A DNA stretch of 64,000 nt from positions 154,467-218,466 of the forward strand of contig JAMXBD010002257.1 in assembly GCA_024138025.1 (NCBI GenBank). The letters are read 5' to 3'. The notes below the pieces were generated by a model that had not been told where the DNA came from, searched no databases, and saw only the letters and a program-made list of their open reading frames with translations. The DNA is from Combretum micranthum (taxonomy: Eukaryota; Streptophyta; Magnoliopsida; Myrtales; Combretaceae). Both the position numbers and the translations under genes were made by a program. Positions 21,167 to 34,030 of this stretch are shown in pieces; positions within the stretch are counted from its first letter, which is position 1; each line of letters begins with the position of its first letter.

Positions 21167-24100
21167 ACTATCGATTGATTGTGAAAATTTCCCCAAAAGA
21201 GGACAGTAATGTTAGAACCCGACACATATTATGGTATAAAGCAGCAAATTTTATTTATTAAAAAAGAAAAAATAACGAGATGCATCAGTGACGATTATGT
21301 GAAAATTGACTTTCGATTTAAAACCATATATGAAAGTCTTGTCATGACTCTTTAGAGACTTCCTTGCAAAATAAAATCCGTTTTTTTTTTTTTAAATACA
21401 ACACTAATATACCCAACACATCTTGTATGTACCTCAAATTTAAGATTATTGTATGTTTAGTCATGATTTAAAAAAAAATTGCACAAATACAACTTAGATG
21501 AAAAATATTAGATAATTAAAAACTTCAAGTTGCATTTAACAGAATTTAATCTTCGACCTATGCAGCAAAATTTTATGAAAAGATAAGAAATTTTGTATTT
21601 TTGAGCTGTTTTTCTCTAACAACATTTATGGATTTTTGGACTGGGAAATATGGGGTATAAAATTATGTAGGAATCCTTAATATGACGCACTAATAAGTAA
21701 CTCCTATTGGGTTTTGTTAAATTCTAAATAACATGACGCAAATTTATAGATAAAGAATAACAGTTTAAACTATTTAATTAATATTATGCATACATGAATA
21801 AATCATAATGGTTACTCATCAGTCATCACAATTCCCTATAAATTGATTAGATAAAGAAAATAGAGAAAAGACTGAAAAAAGATTTTCATTCATGGACCAT
21901 ATTGACTAATATCTCAAAAGAACAAAAAATTGTCAAATTAAAAAAATAGAACTCAATGAACAACCAACAAAACATCCTAATAAATCCCGAATAAACTAAA
22001 TTATATAACTCTTTAAAAAAATAGATTTCATGCAAATTAAAAAAATTAATAACAAATCTCTATAAGGTACGAACAAGTCTTCTGGCAGTAAATACACTGC
22101 TTTATAAAGTTATTTAAACGCATTTATTTAACTTCGACTCAATTGAGACCCTACTCAAAGGATAGTGGAGACCATCGCAATAAATTAACCACCCAATAGT
22201 CTTGTTCCTTATCTTGCAATTGTCATGTGCTTATGATAGTAACAAAAAGTAAAATATATAAAATATTATTTTTAATAATAAAATAAATAAATAAATGCCA
22301 ACTAACGGAGTTAGCAGCCACAAACTTAATTACATTAATTCATATTTTTCCAGGTATTTAATTGGCAGCAATATATCATAATAACTAATGCATGGCTACT
22401 GCGGAGGATGTCCTACGAAATCAAGCGTCGTCAGACCCGGTCCGGCCACAGTCTTGATCCATGTGGATTCAATCAGTAGAGTGGGTCTTATCTTTTAAGC
22501 GGGTTAGGCAAGTCCATGGGTCCAAGACAAATCTACTAGGTGGACCTGTGGACCCGGCAACTCCATATGAGTCCACTCTTTAAATAATTAATTTTATTTA
22601 AATTATTAATATAAAGAAGATGAATTTGACCTGTCTCAACCCACCCTTGATACCCGGCGATCCACTAGTAGACCTATCCGATCCACTCCTCAGGACAGTT
22701 ATGGATCTTCATTTTTTGATCCAAAACCCAAGAGATGTCTAATTAGTACTATTATTGTATGGTTTTATTAAGTATAAAATTAAAGCTAAACTATGTTGGT
22801 AATTGATATGGTATGTATTCACGGTTTTGATAACTTAAATTACGTTGTTATTGACACCCGCTGAAACCTGTCTTTCAACAATTAATGCTCCAAACTTTGA
22901 AATCAAACACCTCATCAGGTTTACGTATTATTATTATTATTTCTTAAAATAAAAAGCTCAAGATGGTGGTACTTAGTTAATATAATTCTGAAGTTGCTCG
23001 TATTAAACCAATCATTCTAATAGTAAAATCTATGCGCTTTCATGTATTCTTCGTTTTTATATATCTAGGGTCCTCAGGATAATAACTAAGGAATTTTATA
23101 TATTTCGAGCGTTTTTTTGTCAAAGGGAAGCTAGGCTTCGTAATTAATAGTGGCGATATGCATGTGTGTTGGATACTAACTGCTGTTCGTAATTAATGGG
23201 CTTCTCAATTAAAAGGGGGGATATGCATATGCTGGAAAATAACATATAATATTCCCTTCCGGCCACCAGCCCTGTGGAAAGATTGGGTTGTATATTCCAA
23301 AGGCGACCTTTGTTTCCTTCCACTTCAGCTTGGATATGGGGTTTTGATAAAGCAGGAATGCAGGATGAGTCTAGAAAATGAAGGTTTGATCTATACCGCT
23401 CATCAAGGATTGTGTTCTGTGAACAACAGGTGGGGTTAGGATGGCCCATTGGATAAAGAAAGTGACAGGTCTCGTGGCACTTGGACTTTATTAGGTTAGT
23501 GGGAGTGTCAAATAATTAGCAGATCCTAATCATGAGCATATGCCACTCCACGTGTCGATCTTTCCTACGTTTGGAAATAGAAGGTGTCGGCCCATGTACG
23601 GTCCTAATTCCAGTTCACGTCAGCATCGTCATATCTCCATCAGGAACCAACGTGGCGCCGCCCCCCCCAACCATTGTTACACTATTGTCCAAAGACAAGA
23701 CTTATGGTGCATATGGTAAACTCAATCATCAAGCATCCATGGTCAAAAAAGGAAATTGGGTTTGCAAGTTTCGTAGTCGTGCCTTGACTCCTATAATCTC
23801 CTCCCCCACATGATTTTGGTTTCGTCAGTAAAATTATGCTGAAGTAAGCATTACTTTGACCATTAGGATTGAAGTCGCAAGTGCTTCATTTCAGAGCTCC
23901 AATGTCTTACAATATCTTCAGCCACCCGTTGTGCATCCTGTGAAATTCCAAGCAATCCGTTCCTTGAAAAACCGATCTTATAAAGTCCATTCTCACCTTT
24001 CCAATGTCTGCAACAATTGTTTTCTGGGCAATTTTCGTCTCTATTTCTGTCCTAATGACATAAAAAAAAAATTAAATAGTTTAAAAAATATTCAGCTAAA

Positions 24101-25026
24101 GGGTTTCTTCATTTCAATAAAGACTAGCATGAAGTCAATCAGGGTCAAAGTCTATTTATTTCGTTATTTTTCTACCGTTTTACTTTGACCATATTATATT
24201 ATATATTATAATATAATTTTACTTGTTGGAGTTTGTGATCTGATTTCTATATTCAACTCCCATAATTAAATGTTAATGAATGAATATTTGACTATAGATA
24301 TATTATTCATTCATTATATATTTAACGGTCATAATTCAGGCCTTTATTATTCATTTATTACATATTTAAGTGTCATAATTTAGGCCATTATGTCGGTTAT
24401 TCTTATACACACACACACACACATATACATATATATATATATGTGTTGTTTTTAGGATTTCCATATACAACAAATAAGATGCACAAATATTTCGTTTGAG
24501 TTTTGAGAGCTTTTCATTTGTATCCTCTCAAAATCCTTGTACTCCTACTTTGATATAGTGTGATTCCTCTCTCGTCTTTGTCCGTGGTTTTTCTCGAAAG
24601 GGTTTCCACATAAAATCTATGTGTGTTCTTTATTTTTACACCTGCTAGTATCGTTTAATTACGCCTTTTGTTTTATAACATTACTAATGAAATCATGCAT
24701 AATTTATAATGCTCAAAAAACTATTAGTGGCCTTGTGCCTAATGACATCTTCCATATTTTTTCATGTGAGAAGTCTCAAGTTCAAATCTCTTCTCCCATA
24801 TTATAGTTGGTTTAAAAAAAAAAAAAAGCTTAAAAAACTATTTAAGTAATGCAAGTTTTTAGAAAGTGGTCAATGAGTCCTAATGTTTCATTGATTAATT
24901 ATTATTCATCATTAAAAAAAATTCTAAACTGGAAAGATTTTACAAAACTATTTAATTAATATTTTTCTTTTTTGTATTTTTATTTTGAATTTTTTTTATT
25001 TTTATTTTTTTATTTTTGAGACATTA
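21167..25026. other. Intergenic DNA
   Basis: No gene is recognised. A GC-richer part at about 23240-23820 has short domainless ORFs and a G-box CACGTG at 23549-23554 and could be an old promoter. Near 22430-22720 there are repeated words around CCACTAG and GACC-GTCC. A compound AC/AT microsatellite lies at 24416-24443. Confidence 0.4.
24416..24443. repeat. AC/AT microsatellite
   Basis: An alternating AC run passes into an alternating AT run, about 28 bp. Similar simple repeats are a CA run at 29690-29706, a CA run at 42516-42536 and an AT run at 47084-47113. Confidence 0.85.
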
Positions 25027-26917
25027 TGTAACGCTCTAACAAAAATGCATTGCAACCTGCCATGTGTCCTCAATTAGAAAGAACACACTAAGGCTATTAA
25101 AACTCTATACCACCAATAATTAAAAGCATATATCTTCAAAACTGTCATAATAGAGATACTTTAAAAATATCATAAAACTAAACTTCTTCATAACTAACTA
25201 GTTGGCATAAACCAAAGCCAACCTATCAACGAAACTCAAATAAAAGTCTTTACAAAAATCTCATAAATTCAAATAAAAGTTTCGAAGACAACTTTTTAAA
25301 GTTCTATCCATTCTCAATCAATCCAAGATAAATCTAGAGATCTGCAGGATAATCTGGTCCACTAACGTCCTCCCTGTAGTCCACATATACATTGAATCCA
25401 GATAAATCATAAACTATTTGATCTTCACCTATTCCTGAAAAAGATAAAGGAATGTGCGAAAACGCCTAGTACATCAATCAAAAAACATGCACATGATCAA
25501 GCAATAAGTAATATCACATATAAATTAAAACTAATACAACAACCATAATTTGTTATTTTTAATTTAGCAAAGCAAACAACACAGCTAAGAACTTTATGTA
25601 GTTCAATCCCAAACCTGAAGTATTTCATAACTCCCTAAAAACAACCAATATAGGAAAATAAGTAATATATACATATGTAGTGCTGGGAATCTCCCACACA
25701 CTCAGGTGTCGTACTCGCACTACTCCTAAACTACTATAATCATCTCCAAATGCAACTCTACTAGGGACAACGATACACAAGGATCATCAGAGTACTTCGT
25801 TAGTATCATACTCTGCATGATCTTTACTAGACAAAGCAAAACACAAGTAGCACACATTCAATTATATGCTAAATAAGATTTAATCAATTTATTTTCTAAC
25901 CCTACAAGCACAAACAGTAAGCACGGTAAGATCGTACTTGAATAAGATTTTTCACAAAACCCTAATATCAACAGAACTCTGATCACATAAACAAAACCAT
26001 CTTAATACAATCATATACATCATTAAATCTCATGATAAACCAACCCCTAATCTAACAAGAACTAAGATATAGGTTTGTACACTAACCTCCTTAATTAGTA
26101 TGTTAAACAGAAACTCCAATAAACAAGAATTTCTCCAAAATTCACCAAAACCTTAGAATATAAACATCAAATCCAAAAAGATTATTTCTTTAGTATCACA
26201 ACGACAAGATAGATTTATACCTTACCTAGGATAAGATTTCCAATTCTTCTTAATCACCAAGAACTCAAAATCCAACAATAACTACGATTTATCTCTAATA
26301 AATTTGTTTCCAGCACTTGATTCCTCAAAAACCAATATGAATTCAACCTTTAGAAACCAATATCTAATGATAACTTAACTAAAAGAGATTTGAGAGAAAG
26401 TCTTACCTAGAATTTACCTTAGGAATAGATGTGAGGAGAGAACTAAAGACCTTGGGGTATATATAAAAGAATTAGAAAACCCTAACATAAAGAAAGATGT
26501 TTTATTTCATGGAAATATAAGATGGAACTAAGCTGATGGCTCAGAGGCGGCTTAGATTCAAAACAAGCAACAGAACTGCATAAGTTGGTAAAAAGCCGAT
26601 AGATTTCACCATTAATGTGGGCAGCCTTGATGCTTATGCCTGCGGCTTAAGGCTAGCATTCCCTTAATGCTGGCAGCTTATACATGGCTTTTGAATTTTT
26701 TTTTTTTTTTTTATCGAAGCTCCAATTATGCTTCAAGGCTGGCTGCCTTCCCTTCCTAAGCTAGCGGCCTAGATCAAGACTTCCTCCTTTGCTTTTGGTC
26801 CTTCACGAACAACTTCCTCGGGTTCAATTTCAACTATTGAATGACAAAATTAACCTCTTAAACAAATATATATTACCATACTACCCTTCACTATGATCTA
26901 TTTATTTGTAGATTACA
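25027..26917 (-). repeat. LTR of a chromovirus-like gypsy element, about 1.9 kb
   Basis: The block begins TGTAACGCTCT and ends GATTACA on the plus strand, typical TG...CA LTR ends. The minus-strand chromodomain tail and a purine-rich tract (complement of CTCTACCCTCCT, 26920-26931) lie directly beside its right end, so this is the 3' LTR. Inside, at about 26530-26770, are GC-rich words of the GGCGGCTT and GCTGGCAGCTT kind, like those in the LTRs of the element at 48-63 kb. The left flank is CATTA; its partner is lost. Confidence 0.65.
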
Positions 26918-27234
26918 TCTCTACCCTCCTAAAAATAACTTTCAGCTTCGAAAGTTACCTGGATTGTTAAATAGACCGGGATGTGTTAAGCTCATTTATT
27001 CTTCTGCGTCCCAAGTTGCTTCCCGTTCTAACTGATTTGTCCATTGGACCTTGATATGTTTGATCACTTTTCTTCTCAAGATCTTTTCTTTAGTGTCAAT
27101 AATCTTTAATGGCTTTTCAACTGTTGTAAGATTTGGTCATACTTCCAATGGGTCTAATGCTTTCGGATGATCCGGATGCTATCTTTGTATGAGATTATGG
27201 TTGATTTCTAATAATATTGTCTCATTTGTGTGGC
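26918..27234 (-). pseudogene. Chromovirus pol 3' end with chromodomain remnant
   Basis: The minus strand encodes the C-terminal part of a gypsy polyprotein: the words PLKIIDTKEKILRRK, IKVQWTN and EREATWDAEE match a chromodomain, the histone-reading module that chromoviruses fuse to integrase. A TAA directly follows EATWDAEE. The rest of pol is missing beyond about 27234, where an A-rich run starts. The element is therefore a decayed 3' fragment. Confidence 0.72.
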
Positions 27235-29389
27235 AAAAAAAAAAAAAAAAAAAAAGCATATTCCATCGAGCACAAAATTTCCTGTCAATGACTCAATATA
27301 ATAAAGTCAAGAGTTCATATGAACCTGTATAGTTATGAAACGTAAAGGACCATTTTGCAGAAGAATAATTTGGGAAAAAAATAAACACAATTTTTTTAAA
27401 ATTGCAAATACATTACTATGGGCTTACTTTTCTTTCATTAAATTCAAATTGTTTTGTGGTTATGCCAATTCTCTGCCTCATCTCAATTTAGCTTTAAATG
27501 TGCCATGTCAGGCTCCAATCAAATTGAATCAAGACGGTATAGTACTGAGTTTGAATTTGAGTTTGAATTTGAGTTTGATTCGAGTTTAATATTTTAAGCT
27601 CTATTTCAGCTCGAAATAAAATTATATAATCTTTAGTTCGACTCGACTAAGCTCATTTAGGCTTGATTTATTAAAAATATATTTTAAATTCTAATTAAAA
27701 TAATATTAATATCTAAACTCAATTTGAATTCAATTAACATTTATGCTTAATAAAGCTCGATTGGGCTCATGAACTAATCGAACCTAACATATAACGTTCA
27801 AGTTTGATTTTATAAACTAATCGAATTTGAGTTCAATTTGACTATTTTGGAATCAAACTCAAACAAACATCAAACCGAACTCGAGTATTTTGTAAACCAG
27901 TATGGTTCATTTGCACCCCTAGTGCCATGTTTGAAAATTGAAATTATATTCTTATGTTCAAGAATGGACGTGTATACCATTAGCTCATCTGTAATCATCT
28001 ATGGATGTCCTCTTAAGTTGAACTAGATTACTCCATTTATACATTTTAAGAGTGGGGTTCACCAAAATGATAACTCGAAGGCCTGAAAGTGGAGGGACAG
28101 ATCCAATTTGTGAAGTCTGGTCAGGATGGTCTGAACCAACCCCCTTTTCAAAAGAAAAAAATTAAACAAACAATATTTTTAATTTAAAATAAAACTTCAA
28201 GCTTAAAATATAAATTAGGCATAAGAATATATTACTCTTTAGCCAATTTTCATTTAAAACTATTAAGAGTGTGCAATTCCTTTATTTATAACAAAATACA
28301 TCCACTTTGAGTTGTAATGTTAGTAATGTATGATTAAAGTAACACTCTAAAAGAGTAAAGTTCTCAAAAGAAAAGAAAGTTCACATATTTTCATATTATG
28401 TGTATAAGATGCGATTTGATACAGTATTTGGATAATTATTTTCAAGTTGACCTTATTTAAGTAATTATTATTCCATGGAACTTGTAATTGTTTTTATAAA
28501 TCTTGTAAATTTTTTCTTTTCTTCTTAAATTTTAAATTTGGAATAATATATAATTTTATGTGATATGATGTAAAACTAAATTATTTTCATGGACTAATTA
28601 TAAATAACCAAGGAAAAAAAATAACTTTTATCGTCACAAGTTCTAATATACATAATTTCTCTATGTGTGAAAATTGAATCTATTCCAAATACTTGAATAA
28701 CTTGCTTAAAACTAGAGAACTTGTAACAACTCTAAAGTAAGGACTTTGAGGCACTTTTGTATTAGGTAGTCTCATCAGATAGGCAACATTATTTTTGTAA
28801 CACTTAGAATTACAAACATATACAACTAAGTTTTTTCTATAATAAGTATAATATGTTTTTCCAAAGTAGAATAGTACAAGTTGATGTTAATAATAATATT
28901 AACTTAAAAAATGTGAGTCAATATTATAAACAATAATGAAATTTAACTAGTATCATACTAAAATTTTTATATTTGGCACAAAAAGCTGGTAAGCTAAGTA
29001 ATCACATTTAATCAATAATGCACACTCCTTGACATAATGAAGGCGAGTGTTGTTTAACCAAAAACAGCTCATTAAAAATTAAAATTTTTAAGCAAAGCAA
29101 ATGGGTATGGTCAGTAAAATGGGATGTATCTCCTTCGTATACAGGATGAGAAGGCGGTGATTTGTCAAGTTGGTGAATATATATTTCATGGGGGATACCA
29201 AAAAGGAAAAAAATGTGATTCGGTTCCCTAGTATAGGTTTTGGAACGACAAGCACAAATGATGAATAACGTAATATACCTTTTTGGGGCTTATTTCGTTT
29301 GAATGTTAGCTTGTTTCAATTGGTAATGATTACCAAGAAAACGGAATGGGTATCCATCATTTGTTTTCACAGTTTATTTCCTATTCATC
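27235..29389. other. Intergenic DNA with a degenerate hAT-like end
   Basis: No gene is recognised. Near 27540-27920 there are repeated words such as GAGTTTGAATTT and the ending TTTGCACCCCTAG, which resembles the end of common plant hAT MITEs. A matching left end and TSD were not found. The rest is AT-rich spacer. Confidence 0.35.
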
Positions 29390-29921
29390 CCACTAACACA
29401 CTTTAAATTTCCAAACGATGACGTAACTAATCCTCCACATAAATAGCTCGCGTATTCAGCAATTACCGTGTTTGTTAGACTTGCAATTCTAACCCTACAC
29501 GATTTTATATGTTTTACGAGTTTATGAACCTTTTCCAAGTTAATCCACACGTGAATTTTACGTAGAAACGTAATTATATACAGTGAAAATGAAAAAGGGT
29601 TTTAAAATCGCCATTGTCATGCTAGATTCTTCGGCGTGTACCAAATCCCAGTGTCCATTGACACCATTCCTTTCTTCATTAACAGCCACGCACACACACA
29701 CACACATTAAAGAAAGAAAGGAGGGGGCAACTGTACGTGAATGAAGCTTTCATAATTGTGTCGGCCAATCATTCCTATCTCGCCTATTCCAGTACCTCGA
29801 TATCACCATCATTGACCTCCACAAGGCAATAGGCATTGCATTCTCTTTAACTTATTCCATGGCGATCCCGACAGGAGTAATCCACGATCATGACGCGTTC
29901 TTGTCCTTCAATGAAAAATAA
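29390..29921 (+). repeat. Duplicated 5' region of a TIR gene (copy 1)
   Basis: This block shares with 31455-32160 a series of words in order: ACTTTAAATTTCCAAACGA, ATATACAGTGAAA, GGGTTTTAAAA, TCATAATT-TGTCG, AGTACCTC-ATAT and GGCATTGCATTC, then an ATG and the start of a TIR domain. It is a segmental duplication of promoter, leader and first codons. Confidence 0.65.
29859..29921 (+). pseudogene. TIR start stub, 20 codons
   Basis: From the ATG, 20 codons read MAIPTGVIHD then DAFLSF, the beta-A strand of a TIR domain, and end at a TAA where GKDTR would follow. It parallels the start of the TIR fragment at 32098 and has the same leader upstream. It is a truncated copy and unlikely to make a functional protein. 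Confidence 0.65.
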
Positions 29922-31454
29922 TTTCTAACGGAAGGAGTCCTTAAGAGCTTAATATATAATATAATTACATTGTTACTGAAGTTTATACACGCATATCTAT
30001 CTATCTATATATCTCTCTATATATGTAAGTTACAATATCTACATTTAGGTGTAAATAGTTTAAGGTATTAACATTTTGAGTGATTAAAAAGAATAATCAT
30101 CGTTTAACAAAGTGAATAAAAAGAGATATAAACATTTTTGCAAAGTTCATTTAAGGTTTTAACATTTGAATTAGTTTTAAATGAAGTTTTTAAAATTTTA
30201 TAATTTAAGGTATATAATGTAATGAAATTTTATATTTCAGTATAAGTGATATTTCAATTTTACAAAATTATTGTAAAACTAGTCTAATCCCAAAAACTTA
30301 GTCTATGGTTAGAAACTTATACTAATAATCTTTTTTCTTTTTAATTTATCATGGTTTTCCTTCTAATTTTTAGGATCTCATAGCAAAAAAAGTGGTATAT
30401 AATTAATAAAAACTTGTCAATGGCCTTGTGTGCTAATGACATCTTCTTGGTTCTCTTATGTGAAAGAACCGAAGTGTGAATCTTCTTTCCCATTTTAATT
30501 GAAAAATAAAATAAAATAACAAAAACTCTTATTAATCCTAAATTCTATGGTAATGTGAATTTCGCCTCATCTGCTGACTGGATGAGGCGAAATTCGCCTC
30601 ATATTGCTTATTGGAGGCGAAATTTATCTCTGATTCTTTAAGGGGCGAATTTTTCCTTTTTATTTTCGCATACTATGCCAAATTTTCTACTAGTGAAATG
30701 GAATTCCCAAGTTGCTAATTTAACTTGTTCTTGAAATCAATGTTTATGACACTACTGTGTCCAACTCTTGACACCCCATCATAAAAAATTAAGTTAAAAG
30801 GGAGAAGACTTGTCATTGGCCCAATTACTAAGTTTGTTTAACGAAATTTCATTTTTGTTTAAAACTTTTCAGCTTAGCTTTTAGAAGTGTACCTATAATT
30901 TTTAAAAATGTGCCACCTATTCATGAGTTATTAGCTTGTTGGAACTGCCAACTATTATGCCTTTATTGATCTCATACCATACCATGAGCAAGAATTTCCC
31001 TAAACCTCTTACATGTATATATTTAGAACACCATGCATACGGATGATCATGTTGCATGCTCGTGCATTGATTGTAGTCATGAATTATTTCTAATTTTCTA
31101 GAATTGATATGTGTGACCAGGTTTTACACCCCTTCTCCTTTTTGCCTTTTTCCACCGATGTGTTTATCAATATGGGAATTATCAATCGCAAAGAAGTAAG
31201 GAGAGGACATGGTCTACTTAAACGGCGCTTCTATCCTCGGTTAAAAACATCGAATAAATAATTTAGACCAGCCAATGAGCCTCATCAAATTTATAATATT
31301 AATGATTATCCTGTCTAGATTTTCGTAAAATCCTACATGTAACGATAAAACAAAGCCATTCATCTCATCTTTATGTACTATGTTAACTTTAATCAATCTG
31401 TAATGATTAACTACGATCACTTTTTTGTCAAGAAAATGGAATCTGTCAAACTTA
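29922..31454. other. Spacer between duplicated TIR 5' regions
   Basis: AT-rich DNA holding a copy of the dispersed repeat (30045-30180) and the CACTA-like remnant. No gene is recognised. Confidence 0.4.
30557..30695. repeat. Hairpin and CACTA-like right end
   Basis: A perfect 14-bp stem (30557-30570 with 30582-30595, core TTCGCCTCAT) encloses an 11-base loop. It is followed by more copies of GGCGAA words and an end reading TTTTCTACTAGTG at 30695, the reverse of a CACTA terminus. The matching left end was not found, so this is probably a fragment of a CACTA-type element with subterminal repeats. Confidence 0.45.
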
Positions 31455-32160
31455 TTCAATGGCGATGAATCCTACTAACATACTTTAAATTTCCAAACGA
31501 CGATGTAACTACTAACTAATCCTAAACATACATATATTGCTCGCATCTTTGGTAATATTCACGTCTTTTGAACTTACATGCAATTCTATTTATACAAATT
31601 TATAAACCTCTTCTAAGTTAATCTTATTGTGAAATCCACGTATAATCGCGAATTTATATACAGTGAAAGGGTTTTAAAAATCGCTATTGCCATGTAGATT
31701 CTTCTGTATATTAAATTTATAATATTAACGATTACAGACGTCTTAAAGCTTCACGATTATTATATATCCTGTCTCTATTTCCATTAAATCTTACATGCAA
31801 TGATAAAACAAAATCATTCCTCTATTATGTTTTCAATATTTGTAATGATTATCTAACTTGACCCTGCCTGGTACGTCCGGGAACAATAAATTTCCAAGCA
31901 ATGATTTACATGGTCCATAATTATGCCGTCCATCTACGTGAACCAAAACTCAAATGTGCATAGAGACAAGTTACTTCATCAAAATAAGATCAAACTCTCA
32001 TAATTATGTCGTCCATCTTCTCTCTCTAGTACCTCAATATAACCATCATCAGTCCCCTCATGGCAGTAGGCATTGCATTCGATTACATTCATCAAAAATG
32101 CCGAAAGGAGTAATAATCCACAACCATGAAGTGTTCTTGTCCTTCAGTGGAAAAGATACA
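31455..32160 (+). repeat. Duplicated 5' region of a TIR gene (copy 2)
   Basis: The second copy of the block at 29390-29921, with indels. It leads into the longer TIR fragment at 32098, so this may be the parental copy. Confidence 0.65.
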
Positions 32161-32355
32161 CGAAATAGCTTCACCAGCCACCTTTACCGTGCTCTCAAAA
32201 ATGCCAACATGAATACATTCATCGATAGAAAGCTACGTCGAAAAGAAAATATCTCTTCTTCCCTCCTTCAGGCCATCGAAACATCTAAGATTGTCGTTAT
32301 TGTTTTTTCTCCTAACTTCTTTAACTTACGTTGTTGTTTAGATGAGGCATATTAA
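32098..32355 (+). pseudogene. TIR exon, 5' part, interrupted
   Basis: From MPKGVIIHNH the frame encodes the N-terminal half of a TIR domain: HEVFLSFSGKDTRNSF, TSHLYRAL (alpha-A SH pair intact), NISSSLLQAIE, IVVIVFSP and CCLDEA, which keeps the NADase glutamate. It stops at a TAA (32353-32355) just past that motif, where homology to the TIR2 exon at 14795 ends. The C-terminal part of a TIR of this family reappears at 40875-41019, beyond the gypsy element, with the following exon at 42214. These pieces are best read as one gene split by insertion. Confidence 0.75.
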
Positions 32356-32458
32356 TTTGCATCATTTTCTAATAGTTTATGCAATAAGACCAAATTATAT
32401 GTAATATGGCCAACATAATTATTATTTTGGAATACTACTAATAAAAAGCAACCATCTT

Positions 32459-32688
32459 TAATGTAGCAGCGGGATCTCAATTAAAGTCAGCATTTATTAC
32501 TGACAGTCTCAACTTTTGGGTTTAGAAACCACCAACATTAATGATAGGCTGCTAACTTTTATTTCCAGCATTAATGAAAGGTTTTGACTCTTAAGATTCT
32601 ATCTTTTAGGATTCTATCTTTTGGGTTTCCTTTGTAATGCTATAAATAGTCTTCAGGGCTTTTGTAAAAAGATAAGACTTTTGATATA
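32459..32688 (+). repeat. Element B 5' LTR, truncated
   Basis: It starts TAATGTAGCAG and matches the 3' LTR through GATATATGATA, including a CTATAAATAG core promoter at about 32640. It lacks about 45 bp present in the 3' copy and is cut by the Athila-like remnant. Confidence 0.8.
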
Positions 32689-33170
32689 TGATAGAAAATT
32701 TGATAGACATGAATTATCCATGATATTAATTATTGTTTAAGTAAAATTCAGGTCTTAAGTTATATTTTTATTTAAGAATTGATACTTAAATCAATAATAT
32801 TTTCAATTCAGGTAACTTTCAATCATAACAACACACTTTGGAGCAAATTGGACTCAAAACATCATCCACAGCAAGGATCACGGCCCCTTGGTCGCCCATA
32901 AAGAAGAAAAATGCATATCAGAGGCGATCACCCCTCTTTGGCCGCCCTTGATATGAAGATACGAAGGAGAAAATTTGCCCCGTGATTAGGCCGGTGATTT
33001 GGACAAAAACGAAGAACGGCGAGAATAACGCCCTCTTGGTCGTTCGTGATTCGAAGGAAAATGAAGAACAGCAAAAATCACACCGTTTTGGTCGCCCATG
33101 ATTGAGTTTTCTACCAAATGACATCTTTGATTTTCTTTCATTTAAGTGATACATTGGTTGGATAAAAGAT

Positions 33171-33375
33171 ACAACTATTCATCCAAATGTTGTATTGGTT
33201 CGCCAAAAGGTACAACTATTCATCCAAATGTTGTATTGGTTCGCCAAAAGGTACAACTATTCATCCAAGTGTTGTATTGGTTCGCCAAAAGGTATAACTA
33301 TTCATCCAATTGTTGTATTGGTTGGCTAAAAGGTACAACTATTCATCCAAGTGTTGTACTGCTTCACAAAAATCT
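33171..33375 (+). repeat. Tandem repeat, 41-bp unit, five copies
   Basis: The unit ACAACTATTCATCCAAATGT... starts at 33171, 33212, 33253, 33294 and 33335, exactly 41 bp apart, with a partial unit before the first. It lies in the LTR of the Athila-like remnant. An ORF across it is a by-product of the periodicity. Upstream, at 32880-33110, a looser repeat of TGGTCGCCC words occurs. Confidence 0.9.
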
Positions 33376-33477
33376 GATATTATAAAAGAGAAGGAGAAGA
33401 CATCTATTAGGAGACACATAATATAGATAGAGATAGACAGACATTATTCATAGATTTATAAAGATCTTTATAGAGAC

Positions 33478-33499
33478 CCACATAGAGATCTCTATGTGG
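33478..33499. repeat. Perfect 22-bp palindrome
   Basis: The bases CCACATAGAGA and their exact complement meet at 33488/33489. The surroundings are rich in AGAGATCTATA words. No function is assigned. Confidence 0.85.
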
Positions 33500-34013
33500 A
33501 GATCTACATAGAGATCTATATACAGACATATATATATAAATATATACATACATATATACTTGTATTTGGTTGTAGAAATGTTTAGACATTTGTATTGTGA
33601 ATAAGGGAGTATTACTATGTTTTTTATTTTTAAATTTTATATCTATTGTTCTGTTTTCTTATTATATTATGTATGAGTAATTATTAGGATTCGTGTAGCC
33701 ATAGGGTACATGTATGTTAATGAATTATATACTTAATTGTTGTATGAATTCTTAATCTCTTTAGTGTATTAATTTATTCTAATTCTAAGTAGTGCACGGT
33801 TTAGGATTATATTAGATTTTCATGGGATGCGATTGAGAAATCTACCCGTGGAATAGATCTACATTATAGAGAAAGATTTCCCATGACGCCTAGAGATAGG
33901 GTTATGGAATTTTCTGCATATAATTAAATAATCACTATTGAGATCATAGGAAAAGATCATAGGAAATAATTTATTAAAACTTGATCTAGTTAGGAAAAAG
34001 CACATCAAGTTTT

Positions 34014-34030
34014 TGGCGCCGTTGCCGGGG
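34014..34030 (+). other. Primer binding site, tRNA-Asp type
   Basis: TGGCGCCGTTGCCGGGG matches the PBS of Athila-type elements and is identical to the one at 61143-61159. Confidence 0.85.

Noticed and set aside
23144..23813. Short genes in a GC-richer patch
   Set aside because: ORFs on both strands lack domains; the G-box alone does not prove a promoter.
27540..27920. A complete hAT MITE
   Set aside because: Only a right-end-like TTTGCACCCCTAG is present; no left end or 8-bp duplication could be matched.
33171..33375. A CRISPR-like array
   Set aside because: The units are contiguous with no spacers, and the setting is an LTR in plant DNA.
33146..33385. A repeat-containing 79-aa protein
   Set aside because: It is a translation of the 41-bp tandem array; 41 is not a multiple of 3, so repeated units fall in different frames.
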